A stretch of 26,402 nucleotides of DNA from the IMG/VR virus record IMGVR_UViG_3300025879_000089, positions 1 to 26,402 of that record; one strand, 5' to 3'. A program made the position numbers and the translations under genes. The first letter of the stretch is position 1; the number at the start of each line of letters is the position of its first letter. The stretch is from a virus. Positions 18,036 to 25,662 of this stretch are shown here, piece by piece. Under the pieces are notes generated by a model. The model did not search any database and was not told the origin of the DNA. It saw nothing but the letters and a program-made list of their open reading frames with translations.

Positions 18036-19855
18036 TATAGTGCCTTTCTATTTTGTGCTTGTAATCTACTGAACACTGTGTTTGGTACTGCAGGCTCGTC
18101 AAAATAAACTGAAAGTGCCGCAATTTCTCCCATTTTCGCCTCATCAGGTACCATTATGCCGTCGCGATCCATCCATCCGCCTCTAAATAGGGCAACCTCC
18201 TCCTTTTCAAGGATAATATCACCAAAAGAATCTAGATTAATAACCGCTTCTGGAAGAGCTGCACCTGGTTCAAAGTTAACTTGGTTTGTTACTACAGTCC
18301 TCTTAAAGAAAACATATTTTTGTTTTCCATTTCCTATCTCTTCAAGAACCGGAGTACTTGGAGTAACTGTTACAGTGTCTACTGAATAATATCCAAGTCT
18401 TCTTGCGGTTTCCTCCTTTTCAGAAGTAAATTTAACATTTACCGAATCAATACCTTCAACACCTTCTAGGAGTGCAATAATATCTGATTTTGGCAAACGA
18501 TCTCTTCTTGTTATGTTAATTAAATAGTCTGAAATCTTTGCACGAATTTCAGTATGTAGATTAGTCTTATTATATCCTTCAAAATATCTAACTTTAACAT
18601 CCATTCTAAAATATTGAACTTTAGGCTCCACAATTTTTACCTCAGTTGTAACCATTTGTTGTCTACTATTTTCTAATGTTGAAAGTATTCCATTCTTTTC
18701 GTCTTCTGAGAAAAAGAACTCATCTACTGATAAATTAAAATAGTCGTTATTTTTTGAAAGTTTTTTCTTAGTGTCTGGTAACATAAACAAATAAATCACA
18801 TTGTCATCGTCTAAATATCCATCGTCAGTTGTGTTGTATGCATCTAGGTATGAAAACATGCCGTATTTTGAAAGAAATGCTTCATAGTTTTCAGGAGTTG
18901 CAAGAACAAATGAATGACTCTGTAGCGGGGCAATTAACTTAGTTAATTCAGTACTTTCAGGGTTGGCTCCCATTTTAGGTGCTGTTGTAAAATTAGCCTC
19001 TAACATATTATTTAAATCGAATGTATCACCAAGTGAATCAAATCCTTCAGTTATAAATTTAAATCTTAAATCTTTAGAACCTGTTAAATTACCATTCGCA
19101 CCATCCGTAATTAAATACTCAACCTCAATAGAAGCACCTTCAACTGGAATCATTCCAAATGAACCATTTCCAAAATAAATATCAAGACCTCCAGTTATTC
19201 CAGTCTTAACAAGATAACCCTTGGTTCCAAATTTCATATCATATAGAGAATCGTATTTAGTCCAAAGCTCGCTATTAACACTTACTCTAACCGAATGATG
19301 GTCTGTGTTTCCTTTTGTAATAATATTAAAAGACTGCAAACTTTCACCAGTACCTGTAACTATTTGTGTCTCAATTTTACCTTGAATTACTGGTATTGTA
19401 ATATAGTTTGGGTTACTTTTTTCAATTCTAAATTGGTCATTGTTTGTTCTTAATATGTATTCTAACATATTCTTTTCAGCCTTAATTATAGTGTTCGCTG
19501 GTATATTCAGGGCATCTCCGCCAATATCATTTCCAGCTAAAGTATTTAATCTTACCTGGATTTCTCCTATAGCTGATGCGCCTCTAAATGAATCATGTCC
19601 TGCCAATCTTGATAAACCATATATAGATTCAGGATTTTGGGCAGTTAGAATATTTTGTTCAACTGTAGAGTCTTCTATATAATAGAATATCATCTCAGTT
19701 AAGCTTGAAAGAACACTTAGTATCTGAGAAAATGGAGATGCTGTGGTAAATAATTCACCAGCACGGCCATATATTCTAGAGATATATGATTGAGTGTCGG
19801 TAATCATCTCATTGGCTCTAATTCTAGCCGTTGATAAAAATTTAAATTCTGCCAT
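18035..19855 (-). CDS. gp6-like baseplate wedge protein (baseplate J family)
   Basis: At 606 residues it is close to T4 gp6 (660). Residues 10-75 (RANEMITDTQSYISRIYG, TEMIFYYIEDSTVEQNIL) form the helical N-terminus typical of gp6. Residues about 224-257 (YFGNGSFGMIP, GASIEVEYLITDGANGN) carry the hallmark baseplate J signature: FGNG-G-P-G-I-Y-DG-GN. Later segments include QYFRMDVKVRYFEGY and a DRLPKSDIIALLEGVEGIDS stretch, also typical of the family. gp6 dimers bind gp25 and gp7 and form the inner ring that joins the six wedges around the hub. It lies 17 bases downstream of gp25, the usual partner. There is no Shine-Dalgarno sequence upstream of the ATG. Confidence 0.92.
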   Translation of the reverse strand: MAEFKFLSTARIRANEMITDTQSYISRIYGRAGELFTTASPFSQILSVLSSLTEMIFYYIEDSTVEQNILTAQNPESIYGLSRLAGHDSFRGASAIGEIQVRLNTLAGNDIGGDALNIPANTIIKAEKNMLEYILRTNNDQFRIEKSNPNYITIPVIQGKIETQIVTGTGESLQSFNIITKGNTDHHSVRVSVNSELWTKYDSLYDMKFGTKGYLVKTGITGGLDIYFGNGSFGMIPVEGASIEVEYLITDGANGNLTGSKDLRFKFITEGFDSLGDTFDLNNMLEANFTTAPKMGANPESTELTKLIAPLQSHSFVLATPENYEAFLSKYGMFSYLDAYNTTDDGYLDDDNVIYLFMLPDTKKKLSKNNDYFNLSVDEFFFSEDEKNGILSTLENSRQQMVTTEVKIVEPKVQYFRMDVKVRYFEGYNKTNLHTEIRAKISDYLINITRRDRLPKSDIIALLEGVEGIDSVNVKFTSEKEETARRLGYYSVDTVTVTPSTPVLEEIGNGKQKYVFFKRTVVTNQVNFEPGAALPEAVINLDSFGDIILEKEEVALFRGGWMDRDGIMVPDEAKMGEIAALSVYFDEPAVPNTVFSRLQAQNRKAL

Positions 19856-19872
19856 TTTGTTAATATTCTATT

Positions 19873-20226
19873 TTATACATAAACTTCGATTTTATATCTA
19901 TTGTCTATTGTTATATCTATAAAAACTACATTTTTTTCAGTTTGACTTAAAAAATCAACAGAAACTGTAGTGTTATATTTTTTTGCTAATGGAATGTATG
20001 TATCAAATTGATCGGTGATAACCCCCTTTAGCATTCCATCGTTATACATAAATGAATATACATAATCTTCCAAGTTTGCACCAAAATTAACGGCTCCTAA
20101 AACATCTCCTTTTTTTGTAAAAAGACACATTTCAATTTGAGTTAACAACATTCCAATTTCTTCATCAACTTGAAGTGTATTAACATCGTATCCAGGATCG
20201 CCTATATCTTTTATGTAAAATTCCAT
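19873..20226 (-). CDS. gp25-like baseplate wedge protein (GPW/gp25 family)
   Basis: This 117-residue protein compares with 132 residues for T4 gp25. It shows the family pattern: a hydrophobic helical stretch (GMLLTQIEMCLFTKKGDVLG), the signature GANLEDYVYSF, then amphipathic helices and a closing pair of strands (NVVFIDITIDNRYKIEVYV). Members of this family have lysozyme-like annotations in old databases but act structurally, binding gp6 and initiating the sheath at the baseplate. The gene is directly upstream of the gp6 homologue with a 17-base gap, which matches the physical partnership. The ATG follows a very A/T-rich leader. Confidence 0.93.
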   Translation of the reverse strand: MEFYIKDIGDPGYDVNTLQVDEEIGMLLTQIEMCLFTKKGDVLGAVNFGANLEDYVYSFMYNDGMLKGVITDQFDTYIPLAKKYNTTVSVDFLSQTEKNVVFIDITIDNRYKIEVYV

Positions 20227-20245
20227 ATTTATATATATTTAGTTT

Positions 20246-21073
20246 TTAAGAGTGCATCATCCAATCAGTACCCTCATCACTTTTAATTTCTTCAACAACT
20301 GCTTCAAGCTCACTTTCACCCATTCCCTGTATCAGGTCTGCATTTACTGTAACATTTCCAGGAAGAACAAATCCAAATACTCCAAGTTTTTGACCTAAAG
20401 AAATTTTAATTTTAGCAGCACAATATCTAAAGAAAGCCTCATCACCATATAGCGAGCAATCAGGAATAGTTTCATAAACTTCAAGAACAACATCTTTAAA
20501 TGGAGTTTCCCCTGTAAATCGTAACTCATGTGTTAATTGACTATACTGATAACTAATTGGGTTGTGGATAATTTGACGTGCTAGATCAAAGAAGCTTTCA
20601 TTAATTACATAATATTGTAAGTTCTCTGCAGCATATCCTGTTTTAGAACCTCCATAGGTACCTCCAAGCATCATTCTTTCAATCGCAAAATCTCCTTGCG
20701 TAAAATTAATATCCATACTACCTCCCCAATTTGAACCAACGGGAGCACACGCAAACACTGAAAAGATTTCTCCGCCGCTACCATCTGTTGGGGGTTCGAA
20801 AGTAAAACTTCTTGTTTTTTTAAAATGTTCAGACTTAAATAAACCTTTTGGTAAAACTATAAAGTTTTCTCTAACAGAGTACTCATAATTTTTATAGAAC
20901 CATTTTTTCGCACGTTTAACTATATTTTGAACCTCTTTTTTTGGAAGATTCATTGGAATCATACATGAACCTGTAATTTCGTCTGCTAATTCATTAACAA
21001 ACGTGTTAAAACAATCAGTTTGATAAACTGGGTCTTGTAAATTTGATTCATTTCCTATATAAATATCACTCAT
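20246..21073 (-). CDS. Conserved-looking virion structural protein (275 aa)
   Basis: I do not recognise a named family. The N-terminus (FNTFVNELADEITGSCMIP, then LPKKEVQNIVKRAKKWFYKN) and C-terminus (RYCAAKIKISLGQKLGVFGF, LPGNVTVNADLIQGMGESEL) look well conserved and resemble, from memory, structural proteins encoded next to gp25/gp6 in large T4-like phages. A central section (DFAIERMMLGGTYGGSK, YYVINESFFDLARQII, LEVYETIPDCSLYGDEAF) suggests a mixed alpha/beta fold. It sits between the amidoligase and gp25, with short gaps on both sides (15 and 19 bases). It could fill the role of T4 gp53, a wedge component missing by name here, but similarity to gp53 is not evident. It has no signal peptide or membrane segment. 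Confidence 0.88.
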   Translation of the reverse strand: MSDIYIGNESNLQDPVYQTDCFNTFVNELADEITGSCMIPMNLPKKEVQNIVKRAKKWFYKNYEYSVRENFIVLPKGLFKSEHFKKTRSFTFEPPTDGSGGEIFSVFACAPVGSNWGGSMDINFTQGDFAIERMMLGGTYGGSKTGYAAENLQYYVINESFFDLARQIIHNPISYQYSQLTHELRFTGETPFKDVVLEVYETIPDCSLYGDEAFFRYCAAKIKISLGQKLGVFGFVLPGNVTVNADLIQGMGESELEAVVEEIKSDEGTDWMMHS

Positions 21074-21088
21074 TTCTTTTTATTATTT

Positions 21089-22381
21089 TTATATTGGTGT
21101 TGATAGTATTATTTCAGTTTGATTAAATACAGTTGTCTTTTTATCGTATCCTCCCTCTCGGAATATTCCTCCATTCATTGTTCCTTTAAAAGAACCCTTT
21201 CCATAAACATAACAATCATCAGTTACAACACTACGATGAACGTACGAACTTTTAAGTTTTGATGTTGTTATTTGTGATGAAGCATAGAAGTTACAAGAGT
21301 CAATATCAGAACCCTCAATTTGACACGTAAACATATCACAATATCTAAACTCTCCTCTTAAAAAACAATTGACAAAATCATAACCATCTAGATCAACACA
21401 GTAATCAAGTCTTCCATTTTGCACTTGAATCCTGCCAGTGTCTGAGTCATAATTGATGTGACCCTTACTAAAATTACCATGTGTGAATAATTTTATAACT
21501 CGTTGTTTAATATTGCTCCAGTATAAAGAAACTATTTTAGGGTCATCTTTGAGATCTACGGTAAATTTAGTGTCTTTCCAATTTTGAGATATTGTTTTCC
21601 AGTCACTTCTGGCGTCAATTATTCTTTGATTGTTAGAAATTATCCTTTTAAGTTCAATTGCATTGAGTTCTGTAAATTGAGTCGTTTCAGTTGAATTCCA
21701 TAATTGAATTAAAAATCTATCAATAAGGTGTAATATTGTAGTAGTTTTCTTTTGCCAATCCTTTCCACCAACATATCTAAATTCAAGATAATTTTTATGT
21801 CTTTTTTCAAAATTGATACCATAATATTTTGAATCAGGGTAGATAAAGTTTTGTTGGTTTATATGTTTTCCATCAAAAAATGAAACATCATCCTTTGGTA
21901 TAACAAATTTAATTGATTTTGCATAAGCTGAATCCTCTCTTTGTGGAAAAAACTTAAACACTTGCTCTTCATTAAAATCTAGGATAAACTTAAGAGTGTT
22001 CATCTTAGAGATTCTATATTTATTGTCTATTTTATTTTTGTCAAAAGAAAGATTTAAATGAATTGAAGATCTGTCATTAGTATACCCATTCTCATCAATC
22101 CATTGGTTAACTTTGATAATCATTAAGCGTGCGGCAAAATATGGAAGTGCCCCGGTAACAAGCTCCATAAGCTTTGCACCGCCGCTCATATCTGGTTCTA
22201 TCTTAAACTCATCTTGGGTTACTTCAAAGTCACTGTGTGCTTTTTCCTCAATACGAATTTTTTTACCAATAAGTTCCGCAATTTGCTTTGAAGTTTCTTC
22301 TATACTTAAATTTGAATAAAATTCAAATTCCACACCAACAAGCGCATTTTCAAGTATTTTAGAGTCATTTAAGTTATTCAT
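21089..22381 (-). CDS. Probable amidoligase with C-terminal beta-helix-like tail
   Basis: Residues 12-205 carry motifs of the amidoligase / carboxylate-amine ligase fold related to glutamine synthetase and gamma-glutamyl-cysteine ligase. These are GVEFEF (G16, E18, E20), EPDMSGG with MELVTG (D64, S66, E73), SIHLNL (H108) and LEFRY (E200, R202). In that fold such Glu, His and Arg residues bind metal, ATP and the acidic substrate. Such enzymes join a carboxylate to an amine using ATP. The substrate here is unknown. Residues about 324-420 (CVDLDGYDFVNCFLRGEF, RYCDMFTCQIEGSDIDSC) are short repeats like a beta-helix or pentapeptide-type tail, rich in cysteine. The gene starts a new unit after the terminator at 22452-22477 and has a promoter-like GATATATAA 31 bases upstream. 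It could modify virion proteins, but nothing in the sequence shows this. Confidence 0.75.
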   Translation of the reverse strand: MNNLNDSKILENALVGVEFEFYSNLSIEETSKQIAELIGKKIRIEEKAHSDFEVTQDEFKIEPDMSGGAKLMELVTGALPYFAARLMIIKVNQWIDENGYTNDRSSIHLNLSFDKNKIDNKYRISKMNTLKFILDFNEEQVFKFFPQREDSAYAKSIKFVIPKDDVSFFDGKHINQQNFIYPDSKYYGINFEKRHKNYLEFRYVGGKDWQKKTTTILHLIDRFLIQLWNSTETTQFTELNAIELKRIISNNQRIIDARSDWKTISQNWKDTKFTVDLKDDPKIVSLYWSNIKQRVIKLFTHGNFSKGHINYDSDTGRIQVQNGRLDYCVDLDGYDFVNCFLRGEFRYCDMFTCQIEGSDIDSCNFYASSQITTSKLKSSYVHRSVVTDDCYVYGKGSFKGTMNGGIFREGGYDKKTTVFNQTEIILSTPI

Positions 22382-22411
22382 TTATCGATATATTATTAAA
22401 CTACAGTTTGA

Positions 22412-22420
22412 TTATATATC
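22412..22420 (-). promoter_or_regulatory. Candidate phage promoter (GATATATAA)
   Basis: On the minus strand this reads GATATATAA, 31 bases before the ATG of the amidoligase gene and about 30 bases beyond the terminator. It lies within a 13-base sequence (22409-22421, AGATATATAATCA) also present before the S1 gene. T4 late promoters have a single -10-like element TATAAATA, and this motif resembles that type. Assignment as a late promoter is inference. Confidence 0.6.
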
Positions 22421-22451
22421 TCATTAAAATAATTATGTAAATATAAACAAA

Positions 22452-22477
22452 AACCCGAGACTAAAAAATCTCGGGTT
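22452..22477 (-). terminator. Rho-independent terminator after S1-domain gene
   Basis: A perfect 9-base stem (AACCCGAGA pairing with TCTCGGGTT) with an 8-base loop is followed on the minus strand by TTTGTTTATAT. It lies 27 bases beyond the stop of the S1-domain gene and is far more GC-rich than its surroundings. It should end minus-strand transcripts here. The plus strand also has a T-rich stretch a few bases on, but no plus-strand gene is present. Confidence 0.9.
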
Positions 22478-22503
22478 AATTATTTTTAAAAAGTTATTAA
22501 CAA

Positions 22504-23796
22504 TTATAGTTTTAGAAAAACCTTTCTTGTATCAACCTCAATTCTTGTAATTTTAACTGTGATTGTATCGTTCTTTTCAATTGAATCTTTATCAAATTCT
22601 TCTGGAAATTCAGAAACATGCAATAAACCTACAACACCTTCTCCAATATCTAAAAATACACCGTAATCTTTAATAGATTTAACAACACCAGCAACTTCCA
22701 TTGGGAACGTTGTATATTTTTCAGCGATTAATTTCCAAGGGTCAACTACTTCAACTTTTTCTATCTGTGTTAATGTAATTTTATTATTGCTAATTACCTC
22801 CTTAATCTTAAATTGAATCTCATCTCCTGGTTTAATTTCTCTTGCTTTATGTTTCTTAGCAGTTTCTGGATCAAGATCATTTGTATGAATCATTCCAGTT
22901 AAACAACCTTCAAATTCTACAAATACTCCATATTTTGCAGATCCAGTGACATTACCTGTTCTAGTAACATCCATATTAGCAGATACCTCTTCAACTTTAT
23001 TTGGAATCAATGCTTGTAAGTATTTTCTATGAGATACTACGATTGTTCCTTTTTCAGGAGAATAATTCATTGGTACAACATATAATTCAGTTCCAATAAT
23101 AGATTCAAAATCTACTAATTTATTAATTCCTGCAAGAGAACCTGGCATAAAACAATCTATACCTTGTACGTTTACAATATAACCACCGCCTTGAATCATA
23201 CTTAAAACCGTTGCAACATAAGCCGTGTTACCGTCTTCAATTGATTCTAGTAATTCTTTAGTAATTGCGGATTTAACTCCAGCCTCCACTGAACCAATAA
23301 TAAATCCTTTCTTATTAGATGTTCTGTCTCCTGTGATTTGAACTGAAATTGTATTTCCAGGAATTAATTTAGATTTAGAAGCCGATGACTCTCTAGATAA
23401 ATCAACATACACTAGTTCTCTATAACCAACGTCAATTGAACACCATTCCATATCTAGCGCATATATCTTACCCTCATGTGTCTCTCCAACTTTAATATCG
23501 AAGGTGGTTTGATTTTCACTATTGCTATAGAAGCTTTCCATTAAATCATATAACTCCTGTGCGTATGATTCTCTAGAATATACCTTGTCTCCATTTTTTG
23601 TTTTAATATGAGGGTTAGGTTTTCTAGTTGTTGATGGACATCCTGCAATATGTTCATCCCAATTAAATTCTTCAAGCGAAGGGTTTGCATTAATTGTGTA
23701 TGGAGTTTCTTTTGCTTCTTTTACAATAACTTCATCGTTAGTGTTTTCTGTAGAATCTTTGATTCTTAATCTTTTTGTTTTTGTGTCTTGTGACAT
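22504..23796 (-). CDS. Four-S1-domain RNA-binding protein
   Basis: This 430-residue protein has a polar N-terminal region of about 100 residues and then four S1 (OB-fold) repeats at about 102-170, 187-257, 275-345 and 364-430. The last two are the clearest: GNVTGSAKYGVFVEFEGCLT with GMIHTNDL, and GVVKSIKDYGVFLDIGEGVV with GLLHVSEFP, both with the canonical G-x-V-x-G-V-F-V/L pattern. The second repeat (GGGYIVNVQGIDCFMPGS, then VVSHRKYL) resembles the ribosome-binding half of ribosomal protein S1. Bacterial S1 has six repeats, so this is a shorter form. It probably binds single-stranded RNA and could act in translation of phage mRNA or in RNA protection. It lies inside a baseplate module, preceded by a promoter-like motif and followed by a strong terminator. 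Confidence 0.9.
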   Translation of the reverse strand: MSQDTKTKRLRIKDSTENTNDEVIVKEAKETPYTINANPSLEEFNWDEHIAGCPSTTRKPNPHIKTKNGDKVYSRESYAQELYDLMESFYSNSENQTTFDIKVGETHEGKIYALDMEWCSIDVGYRELVYVDLSRESSASKSKLIPGNTISVQITGDRTSNKKGFIIGSVEAGVKSAITKELLESIEDGNTAYVATVLSMIQGGGYIVNVQGIDCFMPGSLAGINKLVDFESIIGTELYVVPMNYSPEKGTIVVSHRKYLQALIPNKVEEVSANMDVTRTGNVTGSAKYGVFVEFEGCLTGMIHTNDLDPETAKKHKAREIKPGDEIQFKIKEVISNNKITLTQIEKVEVVDPWKLIAEKYTTFPMEVAGVVKSIKDYGVFLDIGEGVVGLLHVSEFPEEFDKDSIEKNDTITVKITRIEVDTRKVFLKL

Positions 23797-23830
23797 TTTT
23801 TTGTTTGTTAAAGTGTTAATAATTATATGA

Positions 23831-23839
23831 TTATATATC
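23831..23839 (-). promoter_or_regulatory. Candidate phage promoter (GATATATAA)
   Basis: On the minus strand this reads GATATATAA, 35 bases before the ATG of the S1-domain gene, in a 46-base gap. The 13-base stretch 23828-23840 (AGATATATAATCA) is identical to that before the amidoligase gene. The downstream leader ends in a run of A (ACAAACAAAAAAA before the ATG), as expected for Bacteroidota-type translation starts. Confidence 0.6.
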
Positions 23840-23842
23840 TAA

Positions 23843-25633
23843 TTAAATTACTAGTGGTGAAAATCCAACCATTGGAATTGGACTTACCGGGGTTGTAATT
23901 CCACCTAAGTATAAGAATTTTAATTTTAATAAATGTTTTGCACAAGCAACTGAAACAGCGCTTGCAACTGCCTTTGAAGCCACTGGTGTCAATGGTTGTT
24001 TGCTAAATCTTTTACCAGTATTCCATGCCCTTCTTAAATCATTTGCTAAAATTACTTCAGATCCATATGAAATTGGAGTATAAATTCCACCTAATGGCGG
24101 TTGTGTATTACATGGCGGTATTGGTGGTGTTTTCTTAAATGGCTGCACTGCTGTGCTTTTCCAATAATCAATAATTGCTTTAGCCATTATATTATATCCA
24201 TCGCTATTTATTATAGTTTCACCTCTTTCATTTACATTTTTTGAATTACCCCATTTTCTAAGTAATTCCCACCATAGCTCTTTCTCTTTTTTATATAATC
24301 TTTCTTTTTTACGAATTCTATCAAGTTCATCCCAGCTATCCCCCACATTAACAAGTCTAGCCCGTGTAATAGAATCTACAAGTTTAATGTATGTAAATTT
24401 ACAGATATAGCCATCTGTTGTTAACCATTTTGGTATAGTGATTGGATCATCCTTATGTTGGCTTTGGAAAATATATTCATTTAAAGTATTTTCACTCAAT
24501 ATTCCAAGTTCAATTAATTGAGAGGTATCGGGTATTTTATTTCGAATTGTAGTTTCTACTTTTATTTCGAATTTTTTTTCTAGGGCTCTTAGATTACTAG
24601 GCGTCATATACCTTGTTCTTGATCTTGAAAACATTTCACTTCTTAGTTTTTCTTCTTCAGATTTATAATAACTTTCAATTAAATCTTCAACCCTTTTTGC
24701 AACTTTAGCGCCTAATTTATCATTTCTAGAAATAGCTAAGCGTTCTACCCAGATTTTAAATTCTTCAGAACCGTCACATTGATGTAAAACCCTATCAGCT
24801 AAGACTTCAATAGTCTGCTCTTCTGTTAATTCTGGGATTAGTTGACGAGGAGTCTTACCTTCATTTGGGTCTTTGACAACATTAATCGTGTCGACTTGAC
24901 CCTCATCACCTATTGTTACAGTCGCTTCTTTATTAATTTCTTTAATTAAATTATCATTTAAGTCAAATACGCTCTTAAAAATATAATCATATGTTCCTGG
25001 CGTAGTATCTACTCTAACTTGTAATATTCCATCATCACTTGCAGGCGATAGAGGCTGATCAATACCATTGATAGAGTATAGGAATTTATACGCAACATCT
25101 GGTGTAAAATTTGCAATTGACATAGTTGCATATAATATCCCATCACTACTATTTTCAATTTGAGATGCGGCATCTTGTTGATTTTGACTAATTATTAGGT
25201 CAAAATCAATACCCGCGTAAATATCTATTTCCTTGTATGGAGGACATGTAGATGGAAACATTTGATAAAACCTAAACTTTTTTAAGTTTTCTTCATTATT
25301 TTTAGTCCATTCTTCAATTTCACAAAGGGGATCAAAATCAAAATTGTTGTTAGGTAGAGGTTCAAAGAAATCCGAATACCTTGACATTTCAAATTTATTC
25401 TCAAACTTGATTGTTTCATTTTCATAAATTTCTCTGAAGGCTGCTTTAAATCCGGTTTCTAAAATACGTTTATCGCCAGAAACATGTTTATTTCCAAATA
25501 TAGTTTGAGAACTCTTAACGGCCTTAAAATACTCATTTGCTAAAAATATAGCAAATTTATCTCTAGTCTTTGCATTTCTAGATTCTAATTTTTTAGAGAC
25601 GTTTTTAACAAATGTTGGCCATTGTGCCGGCAT
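23843..25633 (-). CDS. Unrecognised probable virion protein with Ig-like domain (596 aa)
   Basis: I recognise no named family. Residues 1-75 form a helical module (WPTFVKNVSKKLESRNAKTR, FLANEYFKAVKSSQTIFGN). Residues about 165-242 are a beta-sandwich-like, Ig/PKD-type domain (YATMSIANFTPDVAYKFLYS, VRVDTTPGTYDYIFKSVFDL). Residues 260-465 are largely helical and highly charged. A proline-rich linker at 500-514 (KTPPIPPCNTQPP) leads into an unusual C-terminus at 515-596. That C-terminus alternates small residues with Ile/Leu/Pro (GGIYTPISYG, VASKAVASAVSVACAKHLLK, GGITTPVSPIPMVGFSPLVI). It follows the gp5-like gene after a 29-base gap, so a hub or tail role is inferred from position. It starts at ATG 25633, 20 bases after a GATATATAA motif. 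Confidence 0.88.
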   Translation of the reverse strand: MPAQWPTFVKNVSKKLESRNAKTRDKFAIFLANEYFKAVKSSQTIFGNKHVSGDKRILETGFKAAFREIYENETIKFENKFEMSRYSDFFEPLPNNNFDFDPLCEIEEWTKNNEENLKKFRFYQMFPSTCPPYKEIDIYAGIDFDLIISQNQQDAASQIENSSDGILYATMSIANFTPDVAYKFLYSINGIDQPLSPASDDGILQVRVDTTPGTYDYIFKSVFDLNDNLIKEINKEATVTIGDEGQVDTINVVKDPNEGKTPRQLIPELTEEQTIEVLADRVLHQCDGSEEFKIWVERLAISRNDKLGAKVAKRVEDLIESYYKSEEEKLRSEMFSRSRTRYMTPSNLRALEKKFEIKVETTIRNKIPDTSQLIELGILSENTLNEYIFQSQHKDDPITIPKWLTTDGYICKFTYIKLVDSITRARLVNVGDSWDELDRIRKKERLYKKEKELWWELLRKWGNSKNVNERGETIINSDGYNIMAKAIIDYWKSTAVQPFKKTPPIPPCNTQPPLGGIYTPISYGSEVILANDLRRAWNTGKRFSKQPLTPVASKAVASAVSVACAKHLLKLKFLYLGGITTPVSPIPMVGFSPLVI

Positions 25634-25653
25634 AATAGATATGTTTTATAGAC

Positions 25654-25662
25654 TTATATATC
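25654..25662 (-). promoter_or_regulatory. Candidate phage promoter (GATATATAA)
   Basis: On the minus strand this reads GATATATAA immediately after the stop codon of the gp5-like gene and 20 bases before the ATG of the 596-residue protein. It is identical to the copies before the S1 and amidoligase genes, and the preceding base A is shared as well. Confidence 0.55.

Noticed and set aside
19873-20226. Lysozyme activity for the gp25-like protein
   Set aside because: Older annotations call this family lysozyme-like, but it is structural and no catalytic residues are apparent here.
20229-20239. Promoter motif just before the gp25 gene (AATATATATAA)
   Set aside because: It lies only 3 bases from the ATG, unlike the 20-35 base spacing of the other copies, and looks like ordinary A/T-rich leader sequence.
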